From: Puia dinghuensis | Lineage (GTDB): Bacteria > Bacteroidota > Bacteroidia > Chitinophagales > Chitinophagaceae | Length of the DNA stretch: 64,000 nt | Reading direction: 5' to 3' | Assembly: GCF_014642875.1 (NCBI RefSeq) | Contig: NZ_BMJC01000001.1 | Location: forward strand, 1,221,335-1,285,334 | Part shown: one piece after another, positions 1 to 9,593 of the stretch | Numbering within the stretch: the first letter of the stretch is position 1 | Layout: each line of letters begins with the position of its first letter | The notes under the pieces: model-generated | Seen by the model: the letters and a program-made list of their open reading frames with translations, nothing else | Database searches by the model: none | What the model was told of the DNA's origin: nothing | Position numbers and translations under genes: made by a program

Positions 1-1655
1 GTCATGTCCTGGCTGGACTGAAAGCCCCGCACCGGTTGCTGTTCCACATAAAAGGTCTGGCCGCCGCCATAACCATACACCTTGGCGCCATACCCAAACG
101 AATTACCTTTATCTCCTTTCAGCTGGATGCGCAGGTAATTGTTCTTTAACAGCGATTCGCTGTTGTTGCGATAGATGCCCGCATATTCATCCTGGTTGCT
201 GACGATGAGATCCAGATCTCCATCATTGTCGAGGTCGGCATAAACAGCGCCATTGGAAAAGGTCTTATCATCCAGGCCCCACTCCGCAGCCTTATTTACA
301 AACCGGTCGTTACCTTCATTGTGATACATAAACTTATTCAACAGGATACCCTTCATCTTTGCCACATACTCGCCTACGGCGACAGCCGGCGCGCCCTGCT
401 TTATCTTTATGGCCTCATCGATGGAATATTTAACGAACTCGATGTTGGTATTGTCACGTTTGTACCCGTTGGTGATAAAGATGTCCTTCCGCCCGTCGTT
501 ATCGAAGTCGGCGATCAGCGGGCTCCAGCTCCAGTCGGTGGCGGCAATACCCGCTAACTGCCCGATCTCGCTAAACGTGCCGTCCCCATTGTTCTTTTGC
601 AGGCTGTTCTTCATATACTGGTAATAATATCCCTGGCTGAACAGGTACTGAAACTTGTCGAAGTTATCCCCCCCGACATGCATCTTCAGATCGTGGTTGG
701 TCGGCGGCAGCATATCCAGTTCGAGGATCTCGGGTAGCCCGTCATTATCGAGATCGGCAACATCGACCCCCATCGAATACTGTGAGGTATGATCGACCTT
801 TTCGCTTAGCTTGTCCGTAAAGGTACCATCATGGTTGTTGATATAGAGGTAGTCCTGTTCATTGAAATCGTTGGCCACATAGATATCCGGCCAGCCGTCC
901 TGGTCGATATCGGCCGTACTGATTCCCAGGCTGAAGGTTAGCACATTCGATCGGATGCCCGCCTGCGTGGTGACATCGGTAAAATGTCCCCCGTCATTGC
1001 GATAGAGGTGATTGCGCAAGGTGCTGTCGGATGGCTTATTGCGCAACTGTGAATAATCAAGCAACCCCCGGGAATATTCGGGTGAAGATTCATTTATGAC
1101 AAACAGATCGAGATCGCCGTCTTTGTCATAGTCGAAAAAGGAAGCCTGGGTAGAATAGCCGATATCGGCGAGCCCGTATTCGGCGGCCCGCTCGGTAAAC
1201 GTGTTATTCCCGTTGTTGATAAAAAGCAAATTGCTCCGGTAAGCCTTATTGGTCAGGCCGGCCCGGCAGACATAAATGTCCAGCAGCCCATCTCCATTGA
1301 CATCGGCCATGGTAACACCCGTGCACCAGCCTTCTTTGATGGCCACACCGGCTTTCTCGGTGATGTCTTCGAATTGAAAATTGCCTTTGTTGAGGAATAA
1401 CCTGTTCTTTACCATATTGCCCGTAAAGAAAAGATCGGGCAGACCATCGTTGTTGATATCCCCCACCGCAACCCCGGCCCCGTTGTAGAAATACGGGTTG
1501 ACCATAACGTTGAATCCTTCGTTATCCTCCTTAAGAAGGTTGCGGAAATTCACACCCGTACGCGACTCGGGCAGTCGCGTAAACAACCTGGACCTATCCT
1601 CCATACAGGAGGATAGGCCCAGGATAACTAATAAGATATATATCGGTCTGCTCAT
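1..1655 (-). CDS. FG-GAP/VCBS repeat lipoprotein, CRTAC1/UnbV-like (C-terminus off window)
   Basis: The frame is open from the ATG at 1655 to the left edge, so about 551 codons are visible and the C-terminus is missing. The N-terminus is a lipoprotein signal ending in the lipobox LGLSSC. The rest is made of repeats with Ca-binding-like acidic loops, for example GDINNDGLPDLFF, ADVNGDGLLDIYV and DYDKDGDLDLFV, which define FG-GAP/VCBS beta-propeller repeats. The family is common next to SusCD pairs in Bacteroidota and is thought to be surface exposed, with a glycan or protein binding role. The start lies 4 nt after the SusD stop, so it is the last visible gene of the SusCD operon. The exact ligand cannot be told. 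A C-terminal ASPIC/UnbV domain would lie outside the window. Confidence 0.9.
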   Translation of the reverse strand, partial: MSRPIYILLVILGLSSCMEDRSRLFTRLPESRTGVNFRNLLKEDNEGFNVMVNPYFYNGAGVAVGDINNDGLPDLFFTGNMVKNRLFLNKGNFQFEDITEKAGVAIKEGWCTGVTMADVNGDGLLDIYVCRAGLTNKAYRSNLLFINNGNNTFTERAAEYGLADIGYSTQASFFDYDKDGDLDLFVINESSPEYSRGLLDYSQLRNKPSDSTLRNHLYRNDGGHFTDVTTQAGIRSNVLTFSLGISTADIDQDGWPDIYVANDFNEQDYLYINNHDGTFTDKLSEKVDHTSQYSMGVDVADLDNDGLPEILELDMLPPTNHDLKMHVGGDNFDKFQYLFSQGYYYQYMKNSLQKNNGDGTFSEIGQLAGIAATDWSWSPLIADFDNDGRKDIFITNGYKRDNTNIEFVKYSIDEAIKIKQGAPAVAVGEYVAKMKGILLNKFMYHNEGNDRFVNKAAEWGLDDKTFSNGAVYADLDNDGDLDLIVSNQDEYAGIYRNNSESLLKNNYLRIQLKGDKGNSFGYGAKVYGYGGGQTFYVEQQPVRGFQSSQDM

Positions 1656-1659
1656 AAGA

Positions 1660-3297
1660 TCAATTCACGTCCCACCACAACGGCGTACCACCCGTATCGG
1701 GTCCGCCAAGCTTCTTGACAGCATCCGCAACTCCATTGGGATTGGTGTTTCTTTCACTGAGGGCGAAGTTGATCCGGCGGATGAATTTGGCCGTGGGGAT
1801 GGACCCATTGCTAAAGTTCACGACGTTGGGATAAAGCTTGGGATAGAGGGTACGCCTGAACTCCGACCAGGCTTCCTGGCCGTCGGGGAACATCGAGATG
1901 TATTTCTGGGTAATGATGCGCTCGAGCTTCTGCGCGAAGGTAGCGGAATTATCCCATTTGATCGTGATGGTGCTCAGGTAAGGCGAACCGGTGGTGATAT
2001 CGTTCTGTCCCGGCGTGATGGCCTTGGGATCGATATACTGGGCACAGGTGCTGGTTGCGTCGGCCAGGTAGGCGGTGGCATCCAGGCCGTACTGCGCAAA
2101 GGATTGCGTGACCCCGCTATTGTAATCCGTTCCCGCATTGCCTGCGCCGGCCCATCCGCGAAGTGCGGCCTCCGCTTTCAGGAACCAGGCTTCGGCAGCA
2201 GTCATCAACTGGACGAAGTTGGCGGCTCCATTCGCGGCGCTGTAGTTCGGGAAGGTAATAGGCTGGGAATATCCTTCATACCGTCCTTTGGCATCGATGT
2301 TGATCCCGTTGCGAACCCCGATGACCTTGCCGGCAACGGCCGGATCAGTGGCAGGAACCGCGTATTTAGGAGCCCGGGGATCACTATAGCCTGTGAGATA
2401 GGATGCCAGCGGCGCGCCGAACCGGCAGTCCCCCCAGGAGTTGTTCATCGTATTCAGCGGGTGAGTGAAAGTGCCGATGTTGACGTTGAAATTATCTGCC
2501 GGTGCCGTCATCAGCCCGATGGGGTTGGCCAGCGCTGCCTCGCCTTCCGCCTGCGCCTTTGTCGGGTCTATAAGCGAGATGCGAATGGCCAGTCGTAATT
2601 TTAGCGTATTGGCGAACTTTACCCATTCTTTGAAGTCTCCGCCGTATACCTGGTCGAAATTGGTAAGGGTTTTGGGCGCATTCGCATTTTGCGCCAGCGG
2701 CGTAAATACGGCCAATGCGGAGTCGAGGTCGGTGAAAAAGGCGTAATAAGCATCCTTCTGGGAGTCATAGGTGATGCTTCCATCGGAGTTTACCTGACCG
2801 TAATGCGAGTAAATGATCGGCCCGTAAATATCGCTCAGCCGGTGCATGGCTTCCACGCGCAGGATCTTGGCCCAGGCGGAAAAAACGGGATACTGGGTCC
2901 CGGCATTCTTCAATACGGCCTGAACAGGGGCCATCACGTCGTTATAAGCATCCGCCCAGGGTTGACCATTCCAGCCGTCCACCAGGGCATAGGTCATGTT
3001 GTTCTGGTTGCCGAGGAAGGGTGTGGGGCTTGCCATATAACCGGAATAGTTATCCCCGATGAGGTTTTGCTGCAGTTGGGTATCCCAGGCGGGTTGCGCC
3101 ACATAGATGTCCTGCTGCACCTGCACAAGGGGCTGGCCCAGCAATTTGTAGTCGGCAGCAAGGTCCTCGTTGGAAATGCCGAAGGGATTCGTATTGTATT
3201 CGTCAAATCGCTTGGTACAGCCGCCCAGCAGCAGGCTGCCGGCGAGGATCGCAAATCCCGCGACAGTGAAGCGTTTTTTTATAGTACTATAGTTCAT
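1660..3297 (-). CDS. SusD/RagB-family nutrient-binding lipoprotein (SusD-like_2 type)
   Basis: This 545-aa protein has a lipoprotein signal peptide with lipobox LLGGC at about residues 23-27, followed by the DEYNTNPFGIS segment typical of the SusD-like_2 branch. SusD proteins sit on the outer face of the outer membrane and form the lid of the SusC channel, where they bind the substrate. Helical TPR-like stretches and the C-terminal segment ending GGTPLWWDVN agree with the family, and the length is usual. It lies 27 nt after the partner SusC gene (3325-6873) and 4 nt before the FG-GAP lipoprotein gene. The substrate (glycan, peptide or other) cannot be deduced from sequence. Confidence 0.95.
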   Translation of the reverse strand: MNYSTIKKRFTVAGFAILAGSLLLGGCTKRFDEYNTNPFGISNEDLAADYKLLGQPLVQVQQDIYVAQPAWDTQLQQNLIGDNYSGYMASPTPFLGNQNNMTYALVDGWNGQPWADAYNDVMAPVQAVLKNAGTQYPVFSAWAKILRVEAMHRLSDIYGPIIYSHYGQVNSDGSITYDSQKDAYYAFFTDLDSALAVFTPLAQNANAPKTLTNFDQVYGGDFKEWVKFANTLKLRLAIRISLIDPTKAQAEGEAALANPIGLMTAPADNFNVNIGTFTHPLNTMNNSWGDCRFGAPLASYLTGYSDPRAPKYAVPATDPAVAGKVIGVRNGINIDAKGRYEGYSQPITFPNYSAANGAANFVQLMTAAEAWFLKAEAALRGWAGAGNAGTDYNSGVTQSFAQYGLDATAYLADATSTCAQYIDPKAITPGQNDITTGSPYLSTITIKWDNSATFAQKLERIITQKYISMFPDGQEAWSEFRRTLYPKLYPNVVNFSNGSIPTAKFIRRINFALSERNTNPNGVADAVKKLGGPDTGGTPLWWDVN

Positions 3298-3324
3298 AAT
3301 TAATACGATTAAAGTTTTAACTCG

Positions 3325-6300
3325 TTAGAAGGCGACTTTTACACTTGCACCGATGCTCCGCGTGGAAGGCTGGCTGAAGGTTTCAATGCCTTGCAGGCTG
3401 TTGCCGGTAGACATCGACGTTTCCGGATCGAAAGGTGCATCCTTATGGAAGAAGAAAAGGTTTCTTCCGATGACGGCTACCTTCAGGGAATTGATCCAGG
3501 AAACATGCGTGGGGATGCTGTACCCAATGGACAGCTCTCTCAGTCTTACCGCCGTGGCGCTATACATGTAAAATTCGGTGAGGCCGTTGCGGTCGCCCAC
3601 GCTCTTGTAGAACGTCTGAGCCGGGATGAGACCCGAATAGGTGGTACCGGTAGAAGCATCGGTGGCCTTGATATTCACCCCACCGGCGTCCCGGGCTGCC
3701 CCGCTGGCTTTGCTGTCGCCGTATTCATCCAACACCGCCTGGGTCATGCTGAGGACCTTGCCACCAAAACGACCGTCGATAAGCAGGCTCACTGAGAACC
3801 GGTCGATATCGAAGCTGTTATTCCAACCCAGGGTATATTTGGGATTGGGGTTACCAACTAATCCAAGCGAATCCGAACCACCCACCGTTGACAGCTTGAT
3901 GGCGCTGCCGTCGTGATTGACCATAATGGTCCCGTCCTTGGTATTGCGCTTGAACATATACCCATAGATATCACCCCACTGGCCCCCCTGCTTGATCTCC
4001 GACTGATACATGTTCACGCCCGCACTCGAGAGAATAAAGGCATTGCCGGGTCCTGCGCCGGGCACATTCGCATCCGACAGTTGGATCACCCGGTTCTGAT
4101 TGGCAGCGAAGTTGATAGTGCTCGTCCATTTGAACTTCCGGGTCTGCACCGGCACAACGAATGCGGTCGCTTCGACCCCGGTGTTCTGGATATTGCCCAG
4201 GTTAAGGTAGTAGGTTTGGTAGCCTGAGCCAAGCGGCGCAGGTATCTCCATGTATTGGCGATAGTTGTTGTTCTTATAGTACGTAACATCCACCCCTACC
4301 CTGTCGCGGAGAAAACGCCATTCCGTACCAGCCTCGAACGACCGGTTGTCCTCGGGTTTAAGATAGGTACCCGGCAGGAAAGTCTTGGTGTTCGTCACCG
4401 ATCCCGTCTGGTTATTGATAGTGTTCTGTGGCGGGTTGGTGCTATAGATCGATACGGCATTTCCTACCCTGGCATAGGAGATCCTGACCTTTGCGAAGGT
4501 GACCGCCTCCGGCAAATGAACCGCATCGGAAAGGATGAAGTTAGCCCCGGCCGAATAATAGAAATAGCCGGAGTTCTTAGTGGGCGTGAAGGCAAACGTC
4601 GAGGACCAGTCGTTGCGGCCTGTGACGTCAAAATAGAGATACTGCTTGAACCCGAGTTCCGCGCTCCCGAAAACGGCCTGCTGCTGGGTCTTCTGATCAA
4701 ATTGCTGGCTCACCAGGGCGCTCGGAGTGATAAAGGGTAACCCGAATTTGTTGGCGAACCAAAGTCCTTGTGCATCATTAGGATTCGTATCGAAGGAAAT
4801 ATCCGCCAACTTGGTATCGTTGATGCTTGACCCCAGGTTCACCTGCAGGTTCCAGTCCGGTGTCAGGTTCTTGTTGGCCATCAGGATAACGTCGCCATAC
4901 AACTGTGTATTCACATCATTGGCATAGGAATAGCGACCGTTGGGCGCCGACTGCACCGACTGGGTGCCGGCATAAAATCTCGAATCAAAAATATCCCAGG
5001 ATTTGTCCACGTTGCCGCGGGCCTGGATGTTCAGCCAATCGAGCAGCTTGAATTTCAGGCTCAGGTTGGCGATGACGCGATCGCGCTTGTCTATACGGGG
5101 CATCCGGTTGAGGATCCAGTAAGGGTTCTGTTCATGGTCCTGTCCGATAAACCCTTTTTCATAATTGATATCGAACCAGTTTTGCAGGTTTGTGTTCCGC
5201 AGCACGGAGAAGTACTGATAATTGTTCTTGTATTGATCGAAATTCCGTCCGCGGGGGAAAAGCTCAAGCCCTGTAAGCGGGTTGGCATACAAACCACTTA
5301 CAGGCCGGTTGTCTGCTTCCTGGTCGACGAAATTAAGATTGGCGTCGGCCGTCAGGCGGTCATTCAGGAATTTGGCCGTTTCACGGAAATTAAAGATATG
5401 CCGGATAAAGCTGGCCGTCGGCTCTATCCCCTTGCTGGATGTATTGCCGTAGGAAAAATATGTTTGGGACTTCTCGGTGCCGCCGGCAAGGCTCACCGTA
5501 GTCACTTCCGTCAGACCCGTGTTGAAAAAAGGCTTGACATGATCGGGTGCATTCACCACCGGCCCCCAGCTGTTTTCATTCGTGGTGTCAGTTGCCGCCA
5601 CTCCGGCGAGCCCCTGACCATATTTGAATTGCAAATCCGGGTAATACATGGGCTTTTCAGCCGTCAGATCAGAAGAGACATTGATCCGGGTCCTGCCGGC
5701 CTTACCGCTCTTGGTAGTAATAACGATAACCCCGTTGGCGGCGGCGCTTCCATAAAGCGCAGCACCCGACGCGCCTTTTAAGATGGTGACGCTTTCGATA
5801 TCGTCAGGGTTGAGGTTGGAGATACCATCTCCGCCGTCCCGCCCGGAAGTGCCGGCGCCGGAAGACTGGCCCCAGGCATCCGTGGGCTGGGCAGGGCTGT
5901 AATTGGCCAGCGGGATACCATCGATAACATACAGCGGCTGGTTATTCTGCGTAGACTTGTTCCCACGCAGCACCACGCGGGCCGAACCGCCGAGACCCGA
6001 GGCGCTCTTGGTAATGGTCACCCCGGCGACTTTGCCCGTAAGGCTGTTGACAAAGTTGGCGTCCTTCACCGTGGTGAGATCGGAATTGGCCAGCTTCTGG
6101 GTCGCATAGGTAAGATCCTTGGCCTTGTGCTGGATACCGAGCGCCGTAACAACCACCTCGTTGAGTTGCAGGTCACTCGCCTGCAAGGTGATCGCCAGGT
6201 CGCCGTCACCGACAACTACTTCCTGTGTCTTATACCCAACGTAGGAGACGACCAGCACATCGCCTTTTTTGGCATCGATGGTAAAGACACCCGAAGCATT

Positions 6301-6873
6301 GGTGGATGTCCCCCGCTTGGTGCCCTTGACGGTCACGCTGACGCCGGCGATAGGCGCACCATCGGCACCGGCGATCTTCCCCGAAATAGGCTCGAATGTG
6401 GGAGCCGTGATCAGGTTATCGGCTACCGGTGATATGATCATATTCCGGGTGAAATCTACCGGCCTCGCCTCCGACGCGGAATTGCCGGCCGTAGCGTAAA
6501 GGATCACAAAGGTCTTGTCACTAACCTTTTTAAATTTCAGCCCGGTGTTCCTCAACACCTGCTCCAGGGTCTTTTCAATGCTGCCGCTACCGTTGCCGGC
6601 AGGCAGAGCATTCACCAGTTTTGTACCAAGAGATTGCTCGGAAAAAAGGAAATAGATCCCCCGCGTCCGGTTCAATTCCTTCAGCACCTTGAACAAGGTC
6701 GCTTTCTGAAGGTTGTCGGCGGGTTGATCCGTGTCCGGGGCTCGTTGATCCGTCACCATGACATTCTTCCTTGCATAGGCATAGGTAGACTGCGCATGGG
6801 CGGTAGCAAAACAAACCGCTTGTACGCCCAGCATGATGCCGAGCACGCGAAGAGTGCAGCGCATTTTTCTCAT
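3325..6873 (-). CDS. SusC/RagA-family TonB-linked outer membrane transporter with STN domain
   Basis: The 1182-aa protein starts with a Sec signal peptide ending near AHAQS. An STN (secretin/TonB short N-terminal) domain follows at about residues 55-125. A carboxypeptidase-D-like regulatory domain is at about 163-235 (GAPIAGVSVTVKGTKRGTST...SYVGYKTQEVVV). Then come the TonB-dependent plug and a 22-strand-type barrel that ends in the aromatic residue F (GASVKVAF). It imports a large substrate with TonB energy, together with the SusD encoded just downstream. An STN domain is what lets FecA-type receptors talk to a FecR anti-sigma factor, and fecR is immediately upstream (56 nt). I infer that uptake and signalling are coupled here. 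Confidence 0.95.
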   Translation of the reverse strand: MRKMRCTLRVLGIMLGVQAVCFATAHAQSTYAYARKNVMVTDQRAPDTDQPADNLQKATLFKVLKELNRTRGIYFLFSEQSLGTKLVNALPAGNGSGSIEKTLEQVLRNTGLKFKKVSDKTFVILYATAGNSASEARPVDFTRNMIISPVADNLITAPTFEPISGKIAGADGAPIAGVSVTVKGTKRGTSTNASGVFTIDAKKGDVLVVSYVGYKTQEVVVGDGDLAITLQASDLQLNEVVVTALGIQHKAKDLTYATQKLANSDLTTVKDANFVNSLTGKVAGVTITKSASGLGGSARVVLRGNKSTQNNQPLYVIDGIPLANYSPAQPTDAWGQSSGAGTSGRDGGDGISNLNPDDIESVTILKGASGAALYGSAAANGVIVITTKSGKAGRTRINVSSDLTAEKPMYYPDLQFKYGQGLAGVAATDTTNENSWGPVVNAPDHVKPFFNTGLTEVTTVSLAGGTEKSQTYFSYGNTSSKGIEPTASFIRHIFNFRETAKFLNDRLTADANLNFVDQEADNRPVSGLYANPLTGLELFPRGRNFDQYKNNYQYFSVLRNTNLQNWFDINYEKGFIGQDHEQNPYWILNRMPRIDKRDRVIANLSLKFKLLDWLNIQARGNVDKSWDIFDSRFYAGTQSVQSAPNGRYSYANDVNTQLYGDVILMANKNLTPDWNLQVNLGSSINDTKLADISFDTNPNDAQGLWFANKFGLPFITPSALVSQQFDQKTQQQAVFGSAELGFKQYLYFDVTGRNDWSSTFAFTPTKNSGYFYYSAGANFILSDAVHLPEAVTFAKVRISYARVGNAVSIYSTNPPQNTINNQTGSVTNTKTFLPGTYLKPEDNRSFEAGTEWRFLRDRVGVDVTYYKNNNYRQYMEIPAPLGSGYQTYYLNLGNIQNTGVEATAFVVPVQTRKFKWTSTINFAANQNRVIQLSDANVPGAGPGNAFILSSAGVNMYQSEIKQGGQWGDIYGYMFKRNTKDGTIMVNHDGSAIKLSTVGGSDSLGLVGNPNPKYTLGWNNSFDIDRFSVSLLIDGRFGGKVLSMTQAVLDEYGDSKASGAARDAGGVNIKATDASTGTTYSGLIPAQTFYKSVGDRNGLTEFYMYSATAVRLRELSIGYSIPTHVSWINSLKVAVIGRNLFFFHKDAPFDPETSMSTGNSLQGIETFSQPSTRSIGASVKVAF

Positions 6874-6928
6874 TTTTGCAGCGTTTGATTGATAAAAAGA
6901 AAATGAAACTTTAGTTATTGAATGGTCC

Positions 6929-7954
6929 TTAATTCGTTTTGTCTTTGATCATGATGTTGTCGCCGTCGCGGGTGATATCGAAATCTCCCGTAGCCTGTAA
7001 GGTCGCCAGCAACAGATCGAGGTTGTTTGTCTGGATGATGGCATAGATCTTCTTTTCTTCGACGGCCGGCCCCGATGTCGTCACTTGGACGCCGAAATTC
7101 TCCCGCATCACCACGATCAGGTCCCTCAAGGGCGTGCCGTTCATCTGCAGCTGATGTTCTTTCCAGGCGATGACACTATCCACTTTCACTTGCTTTTTAC
7201 GGAGGTCGTCATTGCGGAATTCCACGAAATCCCCGGGAGCCATCTTTACAACCTTCCCTTCTTCGGTGTGGAGAATGACACTGCCTTCCTTGAGCGTGAC
7301 ATTGGCTTTGTCACTCCGGTTGACGACATTGAACTGGGTGCCCATGACAATGATATCGAAGTGATTGACGTGTACGATAAACCGGCTTTTCAGGGGTGTC
7401 TTAGCCACATGAAAAAAGGCCTCTCCCGTAAGCCAAACTTCCCTGTCCTTTCCATCCTTCCAGCCTGAAGAGAAGCTCAGCTTACTGTTGGCATTGACGA
7501 CAACACTGCTGCCGTCGGGGAGAAGGTTTTCTTTCACTTCGCCATAGGCGGTATGTACCATCGGTTGCGAACGGAGGGACAACTCCCGGATCATATAGAC
7601 TCCGGTTGCTACTAACAGAACAGCGGCGGCAGCCATCCACCAGCGCCGGGTAGAAAGAACCGGACGCCGGTGCTCTTTAGGCTCCGTTTCCCGGTAGCTT
7701 CTGTTCTCCGCTTCACGGATTTGCTGCAACAACCGCATCTCGGCCTGTGTCAGCTGATCCGCCGTAATTTCCGGTTCGTCGAGGCGGAGGGATTGGAGAA
7801 ATGCAACGGCCTGCTCCGCGCGTGCGCGGTGAAGAGGGTCTGCAGCCATCCAGGCTTCCCACTGCCGGATACAGCGGGCATCCGTTTGAAAATACCAGGA
7901 TAAAAACGATTCGTCCGATAAAAGATCCTCTACCCCGATATAGTTTTTTGACAT
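6929..7954 (-). CDS. FecR-family anti-sigma factor (first copy)
   Basis: The 341-aa protein has a cytoplasmic N-terminal sigma-binding part (DESFLSWYF...), one membrane segment at about residues 105-122 (WWMAAAAVLLVATGVYMI), a periplasmic FecR domain (about 130-240, with LPDGSSVVVNANS and GEAFFHVAK) and a C-terminal DUF4974 domain. In this family the periplasmic part senses the loaded TonB receptor through its STN domain and controls an ECF sigma factor. No sigma gene sits beside this copy. The only sigma factor nearby is at 14338-14883, next to the second fecR. It lies 70 nt after the stop of the second susD and 56 nt before the first susC, so it may be co-transcribed with both modules. Confidence 0.92.
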   Translation of the reverse strand: MSKNYIGVEDLLSDESFLSWYFQTDARCIRQWEAWMAADPLHRARAEQAVAFLQSLRLDEPEITADQLTQAEMRLLQQIREAENRSYRETEPKEHRRPVLSTRRWWMAAAAVLLVATGVYMIRELSLRSQPMVHTAYGEVKENLLPDGSSVVVNANSKLSFSSGWKDGKDREVWLTGEAFFHVAKTPLKSRFIVHVNHFDIIVMGTQFNVVNRSDKANVTLKEGSVILHTEEGKVVKMAPGDFVEFRNDDLRKKQVKVDSVIAWKEHQLQMNGTPLRDLIVVMRENFGVQVTTSGPAVEEKKIYAIIQTNNLDLLLATLQATGDFDITRDGDNIMIKDKTN

Positions 7955-8023
7955 AGCAGTAGCCCTCTGACAGTAAAAGTGTCAACGCCGATAGCTTTGT
8001 AATGAAGTTTTTGTAAATTTTTT

Positions 8024-9589
8024 TTATTTATCCCACCAAACCCGGGAATTCATCTTATCCCCGCCGGACAACCGCGAAACGGCATCGGTATAATTGGATC
8101 CATTAGCGGAAGCCTCGCTCTGTGGGTAGGTAAATCGTCGGGGGATGGTGCCCCCAGTGACGTTTCCAGGGTAGTTGACAGGCGTCAGTGCCGGGTAGCC
8201 GCTTCGCCGGAAATTGGCAAAACATTCGTTCTCATCCATAAATCCGGCGATCCAGTATTGGTCATTTATCTGTTCGAGTCCCTGTGCCGCATTGTAGGGG
8301 TGCGCGGCAAGCCAGGCATCGATCGACGCCTCGTCCGGCCCAGCGCCCGCCTGCAAAGCCAGTTGCTGCATCGCACCCCGCACCCCGGCGTTATAATATT
8401 GTGCGGCATCGCCAACGATCCAGCCCCGTTGGGCGGCCTCTGCCAGCAGCAAGGCCGTCTCCCCATACGTGAGAAAGAAAGTAGGCACATCGAGGCGGGC
8501 AAAGGTATACCGGTTGACGACCGAATAAGCTTTCTGATCGCCGGGCCAGCCGGGCGCACCAGTGAGATCGTGGGCGCCGCCGCTATTCGGTGGATCGTAT
8601 CCTCCCGGCTGACCCAACTGCCGGGCTGCAGTAGTATCACCCTTGTCGGCCGGCTGACCGGGATTTGCGCATACAGTTGCCAGGTAGGAGAGACGGGGGT
8701 CGGCCGTCGACCGCAGGAATTGTACAAAGGTGGCATGGAGACGGTAACCATTGGGATCGTTTCCCAGCAAAATGAGCCCGTTGCCGTTGACAAACGGTGT
8801 TCCGGTGACATTCTGGTGATGTACCATCGCATTGGCGGCATTCCCCGTCATCACCCCACCCTGCACCGCCGTCTGCACCCATTGCCCGGCAGTAACCGGG
8901 TCTGCCTTGGAAAGCCGCATCGCCACTCTGACCATCTCGGAATAGGCAAATCGCTTCCAGGAAAGCGGGTCGCCGCCATATAACAGATCGGCAGCCCCGA
9001 TGGTGTTGGGCCGCCCGGGGTCGAGCGCTGTGGCCGCATCCCGGAGTTCGTGGAGGATGTCCATATAGATATCCTGCTGCCGGTCGTAGTGCGGTGCAGT
9101 GATGCCGCCGATATACCCGAGCCCGGCCTGGAAATAAGGGCAGTCCCCATACATATCCGTCATCCGCTGAAACATAAAGGCCTTGAAGATGCGGGCTATC
9201 TGGTAGAAATTGAAGGAAGCAGTATCTTTTTGCACATGGTTTATCACTTCCACGATGTCGGCGATGCTGTTGGGATAGTTGGCGTCCCAGTAGGCGGAAT
9301 TGTAATTTCCGTTATAGAAGTATTTATCGCCATCCCAGTAGGAAAAAGTGGACGACAGGTGCTGGATCATACACCCCGAATAAATGAGATTGTTCCGCCA
9401 GTCCTCGAAGCCATTGCCATCCGAATTGCCGGCAGTGATCAGTTCGGCATTGGTGAAAAGATAGTTGAAATTTATCTGGCTCCCGGATATCGCCGTAGGG
9501 TCGGTATTTATCGCCACAAAATCCTTCTTACACCCGCTGGCGGCCAGCAGGACGCAAAAGAATAACAACAGTTTCGATCTCCCTCTCAT
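8024..9589 (-). CDS. SusD/RagB-family lipoprotein (second module)
   Basis: This 521-aa protein has a lipoprotein signal with lipobox ending AASGC, followed by KKDFVAINTDPTAIS, as in SusD-like_2 members. Its partner is the SusC encoded 4 nt upstream (stop at 9594, start at 9589). It is expected to be a surface substrate-binding lid for that channel. Both SusD proteins in this window share the same signature region but differ widely elsewhere, which suggests different ligands. The substrate is unknown. Confidence 0.94.
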   Translation of the reverse strand: MRGRSKLLLFFCVLLAASGCKKDFVAINTDPTAISGSQINFNYLFTNAELITAGNSDGNGFEDWRNNLIYSGCMIQHLSSTFSYWDGDKYFYNGNYNSAYWDANYPNSIADIVEVINHVQKDTASFNFYQIARIFKAFMFQRMTDMYGDCPYFQAGLGYIGGITAPHYDRQQDIYMDILHELRDAATALDPGRPNTIGAADLLYGGDPLSWKRFAYSEMVRVAMRLSKADPVTAGQWVQTAVQGGVMTGNAANAMVHHQNVTGTPFVNGNGLILLGNDPNGYRLHATFVQFLRSTADPRLSYLATVCANPGQPADKGDTTAARQLGQPGGYDPPNSGGAHDLTGAPGWPGDQKAYSVVNRYTFARLDVPTFFLTYGETALLLAEAAQRGWIVGDAAQYYNAGVRGAMQQLALQAGAGPDEASIDAWLAAHPYNAAQGLEQINDQYWIAGFMDENECFANFRRSGYPALTPVNYPGNVTGGTIPRRFTYPQSEASANGSNYTDAVSRLSGGDKMNSRVWWDK

Positions 9590-9593
9590 CCGG

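Noticed and set aside
1498-2598. 366-aa + strand frame
   Set aside because: It is antisense to the SusD gene, shows no domain, and arises from high-GC codon use of the real gene.
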